From CAZIAK01 sp964537035 (GTDB taxonomy: Bacteria; Planctomycetota; B15-G4), in assembly GCA_964537035.1 (NCBI GenBank), contig CAZIAK010000007.1, positions 62,001-126,000 of the forward strand: 64,000 bases of DNA, in the 5' to 3' direction. The number at the start of each line of letters is the position of its first letter. Positions within the stretch are counted from its first letter, which is position 1. Below are positions 9,241 to 17,132 of the stretch, one piece after another. A model generated the notes under the pieces. That model did not search any database, had not been told where the DNA came from, and saw only the letters and a list, made by a program, of their open reading frames with translations. The position numbers were made by a program, and so were the translations under genes.

Positions 9241-10277
9241 GGCTGCACTCCGCACGCACGACACAAGGTGGCCCGCTGCACGTCGAGTCGGGCAGCAGCC
9301 TGTGGAACAACGAGAGACGAGGCAGACTCTAGCACCGCAGCATCGACCACCACACCACGGCGCACAGGCAGGCAGTGCATGAAGACCCCGCTGTCAGTGG
9401 TCTCCATATCTGCGGCAGTCACCCGCCAATGAGCAGCGTCGGACACCGCGGCCGCTCCCGCTTCAAGATCTCCATAGAAGTTGCTGCTGCCCCACGACTT
9501 GGCGTAGACGACACGAGCGCCGTCAAGTGCAGCTGCCCGATCGTGGGTCACCGTCAACGAACCGCCCTGGCGCGCAGCAGCCTCCCTTGCCCAACCCACC
9601 ACCCCATCGTCCAGCTCGAAGCCAGGGGGATGAGCCAGGACCACGTCGTGACCCTCGCGCGCGAAGGCAGACAAGGCGCTGTGAGGCACGGCCCGGGGCA
9701 AGGGCTTGATGTGGGGAGCCCAGCTCACCACCACCTTGCTGCGCTCCCCGCGCAAGTGCCGCCGAGCCGCCAAGGCGTCGGCCAACCCCTGATGGGGATG
9801 ATCGATGGCCGACTCGAGATTCAACACGGGCACGGTGCTGGCCTTCACGATGGCTGAGAAGATGGGCTCGTTGGCATCGACCGCCGGGTCTTGCAGCGCG
9901 GCGAAGGCCCGCACGCCCAGGCCGTCGAGCATGGAGCTCAGCACCGGCACCGCCTCGGCCACGTGCTCCGCCGCGTCGCCGTCCATGGTCTCGCCACCAT
10001 GCGCCAGCTGCCACAGCCCTTGTCCCGGAGTGAGCGCCACGGCCAGAGCCCCCAGATCGAAGCAGGCCACGGTGAACGACGTGCGCGTGCGCAGGGATGG
10101 GTTGAGCAGCAACAGACCGAAACGCTTGCCTGCCAGCAAAGGCCTGCGCCCCTTGTCACCGGCGAGAGCCTCTGCGGCCTCGAGCAGTCCGAACCAATCG
10201 TCGTCAGACAGATCACGGCTGGACAACAGATCTCGCGGCCCGAGGGCGCTGCGGGTGATCGGCGACAACCTGCTCAC
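9237..10277 (-). CDS. argF': ArgF'-type N-acylornithine carbamoyltransferase, succinylornithine-like
   Basis: A 346-residue transcarbamylase with carbamoyl-phosphate motif SLRTRT (61-66) and HCLPVRR near the C-terminus. It is not an ordinary ornithine transcarbamylase. GDxxEH, YAKSW and HCLPVRR are marks of the acetyl-/succinylornithine branch. At the position of Glu92 of the Xanthomonas acetylornithine enzyme it has Ala103 (DAAEH). Where that enzyme has the modified Lys302 it has Val. From memory of the Bacteroides fragilis succinylornithine enzyme, WAPHxxPLP and HPxGxELD are also closer to that type. GTG start with a 4-nt overlap on argD. Confidence 0.88.
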   Translation of the reverse strand: MSRLSPITRSALGPRDLLSSRDLSDDDWFGLLEAAEALAGDKGRRPLLAGKRFGLLLLNPSLRTRTSFTVACFDLGALAVALTPGQGLWQLAHGGETMDGDAAEHVAEAVPVLSSMLDGLGVRAFAALQDPAVDANEPIFSAIVKASTVPVLNLESAIDHPHQGLADALAARRHLRGERSKVVVSWAPHIKPLPRAVPHSALSAFAREGHDVVLAHPPGFELDDGVVGWAREAAARQGGSLTVTHDRAAALDGARVVYAKSWGSSNFYGDLEAGAAAVSDAAHWRVTAADMETTDSGVFMHCLPVRRGVVVDAAVLESASSLVVPQAAARLDVQRATLCRACGVQP

Positions 10278-11497
10278 GACGCGGCCTCACCGGATGACTT
10301 CGCAGGCGTCTCTGCCAAGACCTGGGACAGGGCGCCTACAAACAGAGCTGCCTCCGCGGCGCTGAGAGTCAGGGGCGGCAACAAGCGCAGCTGCTGGGGC
10401 AGACCGGACCCTCCCACCAGTACCCCCTTCTCGCGCAGCGCGTTCACCACTGGCTTCGCAGGACGATCGAGATTCACACCCAGCAGAAGCCCTCGCCCAG
10501 AGATGGAGGTCACGCCCGGGAGCAACGCCAGTGCACGAGAGAGTTCGCTCCCTCGCTGCGCCGCCTGGGCGGGCAGGTCTTCCTCGACGATCAACTCGGC
10601 CACTGTGGCCATGGCGGCGCAGGCCATGGGGCCGCCGCCAAACGTCGTGCCGTGATCTCCCGGCTGGATCCGTGCAGCCAGGGCGTCCGAGACGAAGACC
10701 ACGCCCGCAGGGAATCCTCCGGCCAGGCCCTTCGCACCCGTGATCAGGTCGGGGATGACCCCCACCTGCTCGCCAAAGAAGTTGCTGCCCGTGCGTCCGA
10801 AACCGGTCTGTACCTCGTCGAAGATGAGCAGCGCGCCCGCCTTGTCGCAGGCCGCGCGCAACCCTTGGTACCAGGCGTCGTCAGCCACAGAGATACCGCC
10901 CATGGACAGCACGGGCTCGACGATCACCGCAGCCACGTCCTCGCCCATGACCTCTTCGAGCGCGGAGAGATCGCCGAAGGGTACCCGCCGATGCTCCAGG
11001 GGCACGGGGTAGGACGGATCGCGAAACGAGTCTGGCCCTGTGGGGCCGAGTGAGCCCAAAGTGCGCCCGTGAAAGCCCTCGTTCATGGACACGACCCAGC
11101 GCCGCTGTGTGTCCTTGCGGGCCATCTTGAGCGCGGTCTCGTTGGCCTCCGTGCCGCTGTTGCAGAAGAACACGTGGCCCAGGCCGGCGGGCGCAAGCGC
11201 GGCCAGTCGTTGCGCTGCCAGGGCGCGCACGTCGCTGTAGACCACGTTGCTGTAGAACATCAACTTGCCAGCCTGGCTGGTGATGGCCGAGACCAGCCGA
11301 GGGTGACAGTGCCCCACCAGGGCCACGCAGTGCCCGCCGTAGAGATCGAGGTAGCGCTTGCCGGTGGCATCCCACACATGGCAGCCCTCGCCGCGCACCA
11401 ACGCCAACGGCAGCTTGGCATACGTCGCCACCTGATAGGCATCTTCGGCCGCGATGATCGCCGCGGTGTCGAGGCTGCACGGTTCAGCGCTGGTCAT
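10274..11497 (-). CDS. argD: N-acylornithine aminotransferase
   Basis: A 407-residue class-III PLP-dependent aminotransferase that converts N-acylglutamate semialdehyde to N-acylornithine using glutamate. Visible motifs are the phosphate-binding NSGTEANE, the aspartate in IFDEVQTGFGRTG, and the PLP lysine in TGAKGLAGGFP. The length is normal. It is translationally coupled (ATGA) to argC upstream and (GTGA) to argF' downstream. N-acetyl versus N-succinyl preference cannot be told from these motifs; succinyl is possible in this context. Confidence 0.93.
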   Translation of the reverse strand: MTSAEPCSLDTAAIIAAEDAYQVATYAKLPLALVRGEGCHVWDATGKRYLDLYGGHCVALVGHCHPRLVSAITSQAGKLMFYSNVVYSDVRALAAQRLAALAPAGLGHVFFCNSGTEANETALKMARKDTQRRWVVSMNEGFHGRTLGSLGPTGPDSFRDPSYPVPLEHRRVPFGDLSALEEVMGEDVAAVIVEPVLSMGGISVADDAWYQGLRAACDKAGALLIFDEVQTGFGRTGSNFFGEQVGVIPDLITGAKGLAGGFPAGVVFVSDALAARIQPGDHGTTFGGGPMACAAMATVAELIVEEDLPAQAAQRGSELSRALALLPGVTSISGRGLLLGVNLDRPAKPVVNALREKGVLVGGSGLPQQLRLLPPLTLSAAEAALFVGALSQVLAETPAKSSGEAAS

Positions 11498-12522
11498 GGT
11501 GCCGCTCCTGGGGTGGACAAGCCCGTGCGCTCGTCCAGTCCAAACAGGAGGTTTGCGTTCTGCACGGCCGAGCCAGCCATGCCCTTGCCCAGGTTGTCGA
11601 TGGTCGCGCAGACGACGACCACGCCATCGCCCGCGAACGCAGCGACGTCGGCCATGTTGCTGCCTGAGACGGCGACCACTTCGGGAGTCGAATCGAGCAC
11701 ACGCACGAAGGGCTCGCCCTCGTAGACACCGCGCACCGTTGACACCGCCTCGTCTTCATCACCAGGGGACACGGGCACGAAGGCCGTGACGGCGATACCC
11801 CGCGCCATGGGTGCCGAGTGGGGAACGAAGTCGACGCCCGGTTCGGTGCCGTCCATGGTGGTGAGCGCGGCGACGATCTCGGGCACATGCTGGTGCCTCA
11901 GCGGTCGGTAGGCCTTGAAGTTGGCGCTGCGCCAGGGGTGGTGGGTTCCGGCGGACGGAGCCGCACCAGAGCCTGACGACCCGGTGACGCTGCTCACGGA
12001 CAGGCGGCCGGTCACCAGCCCTGCATGGACCAGGGGCCACGTGGCCAGCAGGCTCGCCGTGGCATGGCAGCCCGGATTGGCCACCAACCGTGCCCCCGCG
12101 ATGGCTTCACGAAAGCCGCACTCCGGCAGACCGTACACAGCCTCCGCCAGGGACTCGGGGTGAGCGTGACTGCTGCCGTAGGCTGCGCTGTAAACGGCCA
12201 CATCCTTGAGCCGGTGGTCGCCCGAGAGGTCGATCACCTTCAGCTGCGGGTTGGCCACCAACGCGCCGGGCACCTGACTCGCCGCCACACCGTGGGGCGT
12301 GGCGAAAAACAACAGGTCATTGGACCGGGCCAGGTCTTCCACCGAGGCATCGCTGTAGTGCAGATCGGTGAAGCCACGCAGGTGCGCGTGATGCTCGCCC
12401 ACCGGCCCCCTCGCGCTGCGACTGGTCAGCGCGGTGATGTGCAACTCAGGGTGGCCCAAGGAGAGCCGTAGCAACTCCATGCCGCCGTAGCCCGTCCCAC
12501 CCACGATGGCTGCGCGAATCAC
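11494..12522 (-). CDS. argC: N-acylglutamyl-phosphate reductase
   Basis: A 342-residue NADPH-dependent reductase. The N-terminal Rossmann motif is VGGTGYGGMELLRL (residues ~8-21) and the catalytic cysteine is in NPGCHATA. It reduces the acylglutamyl phosphate made by ArgB to the semialdehyde. The length fits the type-1 ArgC family. GTG start overlapping the P-loop gene stop by 4 nt. Confidence 0.94.
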   Translation of the reverse strand: MIRAAIVGGTGYGGMELLRLSLGHPELHITALTSRSARGPVGEHHAHLRGFTDLHYSDASVEDLARSNDLLFFATPHGVAASQVPGALVANPQLKVIDLSGDHRLKDVAVYSAAYGSSHAHPESLAEAVYGLPECGFREAIAGARLVANPGCHATASLLATWPLVHAGLVTGRLSVSSVTGSSGSGAAPSAGTHHPWRSANFKAYRPLRHQHVPEIVAALTTMDGTEPGVDFVPHSAPMARGIAVTAFVPVSPGDEDEAVSTVRGVYEGEPFVRVLDSTPEVVAVSGSNMADVAAFAGDGVVVVCATIDNLGKGMAGSAVQNANLLFGLDERTGLSTPGAAP

Positions 12523-13667
12523 GACGACGCCTCACCGGCGGCCAGCCCCGGGGCTGGAGCGCTGCTGTTGGCAGCGGTTGGTGGCGCGGAGTCAGCCGGT
12601 TGACCACTGGCTGAGCCGCGACCGAAGGCGGCCCGCTCGACCTGGTCCACGAAGTTCTGGGCGTCGGACCGGGCGTTGCCAGCCATGGTGCCGAGCTCGT
12701 CTGCCACGTAGGCCAGCCCCACGGTGTTGTCCGTGGCAGGCCCGGCGATCAGGTCGAGGGAGAGCCCCGACTCGGCGAACCAGCGCTGACCTCCCCAGGC
12801 GGCGACCAGGTCGTTGGCACACAGCACGTGAGCCACCACGTGCTCGCGAAAACCACTGTCCTCCAGGATCGACGCCACTCCGTAGGCGCCGATGATGCCG
12901 TCACCCATCTCGGCAACGATCACATCGAGTGGCTCGGGCGCGGCTGCGGCCACCGCACCCAGCAGGTCCTTGGCCACGGGGGCCACGGTCTCCAGGCCCG
13001 CCGTGGAGGGCAGGCCCATGTCCACGAAAGAGCCCGTGGCGATGGCGCCATGATCCGACATGTTCAAGGTGTCCCGCAGCGCCGCCACCCCGGTGAGCTT
13101 GACCCCAGCGCAGGTGTAACCACGGGCGCTGAGGCCAGCGATGATCTCGCACGCTGCGTAGGTCTTGCCCGAGTTCATGCAGGTCCCCGAGACGGCGATG
13201 ACCGGGGGCACGGAGGCCTTGCTGGCGGTGCCGTCGCCCGAGTGGGTCGCTGGCGTCAGGGCGCAGTCGGCGATGTTCGCGCCCTCGCCGTCGACGAGCA
13301 CCATGCCCAGCACTTCGACCGGCAGGGGATGACCCACATCTTGGTTCTCGCTGACGACCTGCCCCAGCACGCCGCCCAGGTTGAGCAGGTGCAGCACATC
13401 GCCCGCCGAGATCGCCTCGGGCACCCTGCCCACAAAGCCGCGCAGGGCGTCGCGACGACCGAGGGCACCCACGAGGATGTCCCCCCGACCCACATGGGCC
13501 ATGCGCCCACTGGTCAGCTCGATCTGGTCGTAGACGCGTTTCTCCTCCAGGGCCTTGACCACCAGCACCTGGCCCGTGCACGAATCGACCATGCGGCTGA
13601 TGTCGACCTCGGCACCCAGGCCCAGCCGGGCCACCACGCTGCCGAATTTGTGTGGACGAATCTTCAT
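12519..13667 (-). CDS. unassigned P-loop protein embedded in the arginine operon
   Basis: A 382-residue protein I cannot assign to a characterised enzyme. The N-terminal ~130 residues are a separate domain. A nucleotide-binding loop SGTCMNSGKT (160-169) follows, then GVKLTG and an acidic EMGDGIIGAYG strand-loop. This order resembles the dethiobiotin-synthetase/MobB/DUF1611 group of P-loop folds. The tail (~350-382) is Ala/Ser/Pro rich and probably disordered. It is coupled by 4-nt overlaps to argG and argC, which implies a job in arginine synthesis. The operon has no argA or argJ, so formation of N-acylglutamate is a candidate role, as is regulation. Both are inference. Confidence 0.8.
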   Translation of the reverse strand: MKIRPHKFGSVVARLGLGAEVDISRMVDSCTGQVLVVKALEEKRVYDQIELTSGRMAHVGRGDILVGALGRRDALRGFVGRVPEAISAGDVLHLLNLGGVLGQVVSENQDVGHPLPVEVLGMVLVDGEGANIADCALTPATHSGDGTASKASVPPVIAVSGTCMNSGKTYAACEIIAGLSARGYTCAGVKLTGVAALRDTLNMSDHGAIATGSFVDMGLPSTAGLETVAPVAKDLLGAVAAAAPEPLDVIVAEMGDGIIGAYGVASILEDSGFREHVVAHVLCANDLVAAWGGQRWFAESGLSLDLIAGPATDNTVGLAYVADELGTMAGNARSDAQNFVDQVERAAFGRGSASGQPADSAPPTAANSSAPAPGLAAGEASS

Positions 13668-14968
13668 GCCCCGGCCTCCCCTGTCATGTCTTCCTGGTCG
13701 CTCTCGGCGGCGCTCGTGCCTGCCGGTGACAGGCCATCAACCTGTACTGCAGCACCCCGACCTCGAGACGCGGCGAGCACGCTCTGCAGCCCATGGAGCC
13801 GGGCGAAACCCGCGGCATCACGGCCCGTCCAGGCACCCATCTCCTCGCCGTAGAGCGCGTCTTGTCCGCCCAGCAGGGAGTGAGGCGAGCGCACGCCCAC
13901 CACATCGGCATGGCCGTTGTGGAGGAGCACCTTGACCTCGCCGGTCACCAGGGCGTTCGCGCTGTCGAGCAGGCCCTCGGCGTCGCGCAAGGCCGGGTCG
14001 TAGAAGAGGCCCTGATGAAGCTGCTCGCCCCAGAAGTCGCCGAGTTGGCGGTTCCAGTGAGCTTGCCACCGGGTCTGCACCAGCTTGGCCAGTTCGCTCC
14101 GGGCCTTGACCATCAAGAGCGGGCCCGGCGCTTCAAAAGCGATGCGCCCCTTCACGCCCAGGATCGTGTCGCCCACGTGGATGCCCCGGCCAAAGCCGTG
14201 AGCACCTGCGCGAGTATTGAGTTCTGCCAGCAGCTCGTGGCCGTCCATGGCCCGCCCGTCCAGGGTCACGGGAAGTCCAGCAGAGAAACCCAGCACCAGC
14301 TCCTCCGCCTCGCCAGCGCTGGCCGCGTCAGCGGTGAGGGTGTAGACCGACTCGGGAGGCATGAACCAGCTGTCGTGGGTCTCCACGCCGCCGATGGTGG
14401 CCCCCACCAGGCCGGCGTTGCGCGAGTAGGCCACGTCGTCTGCAGGTTGGGGCACGCTGTGCCTGGCCAACCAGGCGGCTTCCTGGTCGCGGCTCCAGCC
14501 CAGCTCCCGTACCGGCGCCACGATGGCGAGGTCGGGGGCCAGGGTCGCCAGGGCCACGTCGAAACGAACCTGATCGTTGCCCGCCCCCGTAGACCCGTGG
14601 GCCACGGCACAGGCCCCGCACGCAGCGGCCACCTTGACCACGGCCTCTGTCTGAGCGGTCCGCTCGGCGGCCACAGAGACGGGATAGACGCCACCGCGCA
14701 GGACGCCACCCTTGACCACATAGGACACAAAACGTTCGAAGACCTCAGCCCGAGCATCCACGGAGTGGTGAGCCACCGCACCCAGCTCAAGAGCCCGGGC
14801 CTCGATGGCCGCCAAGGCCTGCTCGTCGAAGCCCCCTGTGTCTACGCAGACCGTGGTGACCTCTGCGCCCTGATCCTGGGTCAGCCAGGCCACGCAGAAC
14901 GAAGTGTCGAGCCCGCCGGAGAAGGCCAGCACCACGCGCTGCCCCCGGAGCTGTGTCTCAGTGTTCAT
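13664..14968 (-). CDS. argG: argininosuccinate synthase
   Basis: A 434-residue ATP-dependent ligase joining citrulline and aspartate. The N-terminal PP-loop SGGLDTS sits at residues 17-23, and HGSTGAGNDQVRFD is the typical citrulline/aspartate region. The C-terminus carries ~30 poorly conserved residues. It is the first gene of the operon, with its ATG 76 nt from a perfect -10 box. AGAGAGGA 12 nt upstream of the ATG is a distant Shine-Dalgarno candidate. Confidence 0.95.
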   Translation of the reverse strand: MNTETQLRGQRVVLAFSGGLDTSFCVAWLTQDQGAEVTTVCVDTGGFDEQALAAIEARALELGAVAHHSVDARAEVFERFVSYVVKGGVLRGGVYPVSVAAERTAQTEAVVKVAAACGACAVAHGSTGAGNDQVRFDVALATLAPDLAIVAPVRELGWSRDQEAAWLARHSVPQPADDVAYSRNAGLVGATIGGVETHDSWFMPPESVYTLTADAASAGEAEELVLGFSAGLPVTLDGRAMDGHELLAELNTRAGAHGFGRGIHVGDTILGVKGRIAFEAPGPLLMVKARSELAKLVQTRWQAHWNRQLGDFWGEQLHQGLFYDPALRDAEGLLDSANALVTGEVKVLLHNGHADVVGVRSPHSLLGGQDALYGEEMGAWTGRDAAGFARLHGLQSVLAASRGRGAAVQVDGLSPAGTSAAESDQEDMTGEAGA

Positions 14969-15043
14969 GAACGGGTTACGTCCTCTCTTGAGTCCAACGT
15001 GGGCAGCAGGGTCGGGCCAGACTCCCGAGCCACCACCGCCTCT

Positions 15044-15083
15044 ATTATATGCGCATAACTATCAAACAATGCACATAGTATAC
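15044..15083 (-). promoter_or_regulatory. arginine operon promoter with operator-like repeats
   Basis: This is an AT-rich island in GC-rich sequence. On the minus strand it contains a perfect TATAAT (15049-15044), about 76 nt upstream of argG. Two near-identical octamers (TGCGCATA at 15050-15057, TGCACATA at 15070-15077) lie exactly 20 bp apart, two helical turns. The first is inside a palindrome TATGCGCATA (15048-15057) abutting the -10 box. The arrangement suggests a repressor or activator site. It does not match the E. coli ARG box. No good -35 is seen. Confidence 0.5.
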
Positions 15084-15192
15084 AAACAAGAGGCTCTGCA
15101 CAATCACGGATTGTCCCAGCGCGCCGCAGGCATTGCCCGGCCCATGCGGAGCGAGGCTCAACGCCAACGGAAGCAAGCGCCCACGCACCCGG

Positions 15193-15282
15193 CCGTCACA
15201 TGCCGCTCAGTCACGCGCCTGGCAGTCACGCGCCGGGCAGTCACGCGCCGGGCAGTCATGCGCCGGGCCGTCACGCGCCTGG
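15193..15282. repeat. 15-bp tandem repeat, six units
   Basis: Six head-to-tail 15-bp units with consensus CAGTCACGCGCCGGG. The two central units (15223-15252) are identical; outer units differ at one to five positions. The repeat lies between the citrate synthase stop and the arg operon promoter and is probably a slippage-prone minisatellite. Confidence 0.85.
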
Positions 15283-15363
15283 CAGCGGAGCGCTCAACTC
15301 CGGATCACCCGAGACGGTCCAGCCAGAGCGCAGGACTACGCCGCGGTGTGCCCACCTCGACCC

Positions 15364-16527
15364 TCAGCGCTGGTCGAGGGGGGTGAACTCGCGGCCGTGG
15401 TGGCCCACGTAGTTGGCCCGGGGACGAATCAGACGGTTGTCGCCATGCTGCTCCAGCACGTGTCCCAACCAGCCGCTGGCTCGGGAGACGGCAAAGATGG
15501 GCGTGAAGATCTCGGGGTCGAGGCCCAGGGACGCGTAGACCGACGCCGAGTAGAAGTCGACGTTGGGCACGAGGCCCTTGCGCTCCAGGACCCGATCCTC
15601 GACGGCACGGGACAGCTCGAACCATCGGGCGTTGCCCGTGCGCTTGGTGAGTTCTTCAGACATTCGACGGAGAACGGTCGCCCGGGGATCTTCGACCTTG
15701 TAGACCCGGTGGCCAAAGCCCATCACCCGGCCCTTGGGCTTGTCGAGGATGGCGTCCACGTAGGCTGACGCGCCCTCGAGGTCGCCGATCGCTTCGAGCA
15801 TGCGCATGACCCGCATGTTGGCCCCGCCGTGCAGCCGTCCGGCCAGAGTGCCCACCGCCGACGTGACCGCCGCGTACATGTCTGACTCGGTGGCCGCTGT
15901 CACCCGCGCTGCGAACGTCGAAGCATTGAAGCCATGGTCGGCGTGCAGGGTCAGGGCCGCGTCAAAGATGCGCTCTTCGTACTCGCCCGGCTCGTTGCCG
16001 CTGCACAGGTAGAGAAAGTTGAATGCAATGGACTGGCCCGCCAGGGGCTCGAGCACCTCTTGACCCTGGGTCAGCCGCCAGCAGGCCGCCACCAAGGGGC
16101 CCATCTTGGCCTGGATGCGCCGAGCGATGCGCAGCTCGATCTCCATGCGACCCTCGACCTCGTCACGGGTGGCTGCGACCTCATCATCGAAGGCCGCCAA
16201 CACGGACACACCGGTGCGCACCATGTCCATCAACGACAGGCGCCCGGCCAGGGGCTTCAAGATGGTCAGCAGCTCTTGGGGCAGCTGCTGATCTGCGGCC
16301 AACCCAGCCTTGAGTTCTGCCAGCTGGGCTGCGTTGGGCAGCGCGTCGTACCAGAGCAGGTGCACGCACTCTTCGAAGGTCGACTGTTCGGCCAGGGGCT
16401 CGATGGCGATACCCCGGTAGTACAAGCGCCCGAGCACCCCATCGACGAGGCTGAGGGACGAATCGCCGGCGGTGACGCCTTGGAGCCCGGCGGGGGCGGA
16501 AGTCTTCTTATCGGCCGTGGGAGTCAA
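15364..16527 (-). CDS. gltA: citrate synthase (short bacterial type)
   Basis: About 387 residues from a TTG at 16527. The first residues run LTPTADKKTS, and family similarity begins near GLQGVTAGDSSLSLVDG. The open frame to 16911 overlaps the next gene and has no coding character. Motifs are LHADHGFNAS, GRLHGGAN and GFGHRVYKVEDPRA, which carry the active-site histidines and aspartate. It condenses acetyl-CoA with oxaloacetate. A 2-methylcitrate synthase role cannot be ruled out from sequence, but there is no prp context. The start codon is uncertain. Confidence 0.9.
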   Translation of the reverse strand: MTPTADKKTSAPAGLQGVTAGDSSLSLVDGVLGRLYYRGIAIEPLAEQSTFEECVHLLWYDALPNAAQLAELKAGLAADQQLPQELLTILKPLAGRLSLMDMVRTGVSVLAAFDDEVAATRDEVEGRMEIELRIARRIQAKMGPLVAACWRLTQGQEVLEPLAGQSIAFNFLYLCSGNEPGEYEERIFDAALTLHADHGFNASTFAARVTAATESDMYAAVTSAVGTLAGRLHGGANMRVMRMLEAIGDLEGASAYVDAILDKPKGRVMGFGHRVYKVEDPRATVLRRMSEELTKRTGNARWFELSRAVEDRVLERKGLVPNVDFYSASVYASLGLDPEIFTPIFAVSRASGWLGHVLEQHGDNRLIRPRANYVGHHGREFTPLDQR

Positions 16528-16691
16528 AATGCTCGGTTTCTGCGCTGTCAGAGGGCGGTTCCGGGGCCTTGTCTGGCCTCGATCGGGCGCGCCAGAATAC
16601 GGATTTGTCCCATCGGGCGCCACGACCCGGGGCCCGCGCAGATGAGCCGAGGTGCCTGCGCCGATAGGCCGGGGGGCCACCACCGACGGCT

Positions 16692-17132
16692 TCAGGCTGG
16701 GGCTGGGCCCATGCGGTAGAGCATCACGTAGATCACCACGCCGGTCACCGACACGTACAACCAGACGGGCAGGGTCCAGCGGGCCAGGCGCTTGTGACGC
16801 TCGAAGCTCCCCTTCGCCGCCGCCCAGAGCAGGGCCAGGATCGCCGGGACCATGGCCATGGCCAGCAGGACGTGAGGCACCAGGACGATCAAATAGATGG
16901 TGCGCAGCCATCCCTCACCCCAGAACGGGGTGCTGCCGTGGTTGTAGTGGTAATGGACGTAGCTGGTCAGGAAGGCCGCCGAGGCCCCCACCGCACTGAG
17001 CATGAAGCGCTTGTGAGCCGCCTCAGAGCGGCCCGCGGACCAAGGCCCTTTGCCTGAGATGGCCAGCCAACCCAGCACCAGCAGCACAGCCGCCGTGCCA
17101 TTCAGCAGGGCGTGCAGAGCGGGTTGGGTCAC
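16692..17132 (-). CDS. DUF420 membrane protein (cytochrome oxidase-associated)
   Basis: A 146-residue protein with four predicted membrane helices (about residues 9-26, 44-62, 80-106 and 120-140). The conserved DUF420 histidine motif SYVHYHYNHG sits after helix 2. DUF420 proteins usually occur with cytochrome c oxidase or heme A genes and are thought to help oxidase assembly. GTG start overlapping the ctaB-SCO stop by 4 nt, last gene of that operon. Confidence 0.85.
   Translation of the reverse strand: MTQPALHALLNGTAAVLLVLGWLAISGKGPWSAGRSEAAHKRFMLSAVGASAAFLTSYVHYHYNHGSTPFWGEGWLRTIYLIVLVPHVLLAMAMVPAILALLWAAAKGSFERHKRLARWTLPVWLYVSVTGVVIYVMLYRMGPAPA

Larger units (their letters stand above)
14969..15363. 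other. intergenic region between argG and citrate synthase
   Basis: 395 bp without a supported gene. It holds the arg promoter island (15044-15083) and a 15-bp tandem repeat (15193-15282). Frames through the repeat encode a monotonous SHAPG repeat but have no ribosome site or conserved sequence. Confidence 0.6.

Noticed and set aside
15200..15412. Open frame encoding SHAPG repeats
   Set aside because: It arises from the 15-bp tandem repeat; no ribosome site, no conserved start or end.
16528..16911. N-terminal extension of citrate synthase to 16911
   Set aside because: It overlaps the DUF420 gene in a shadow frame, has no similarity and would give a 515-residue citrate synthase.
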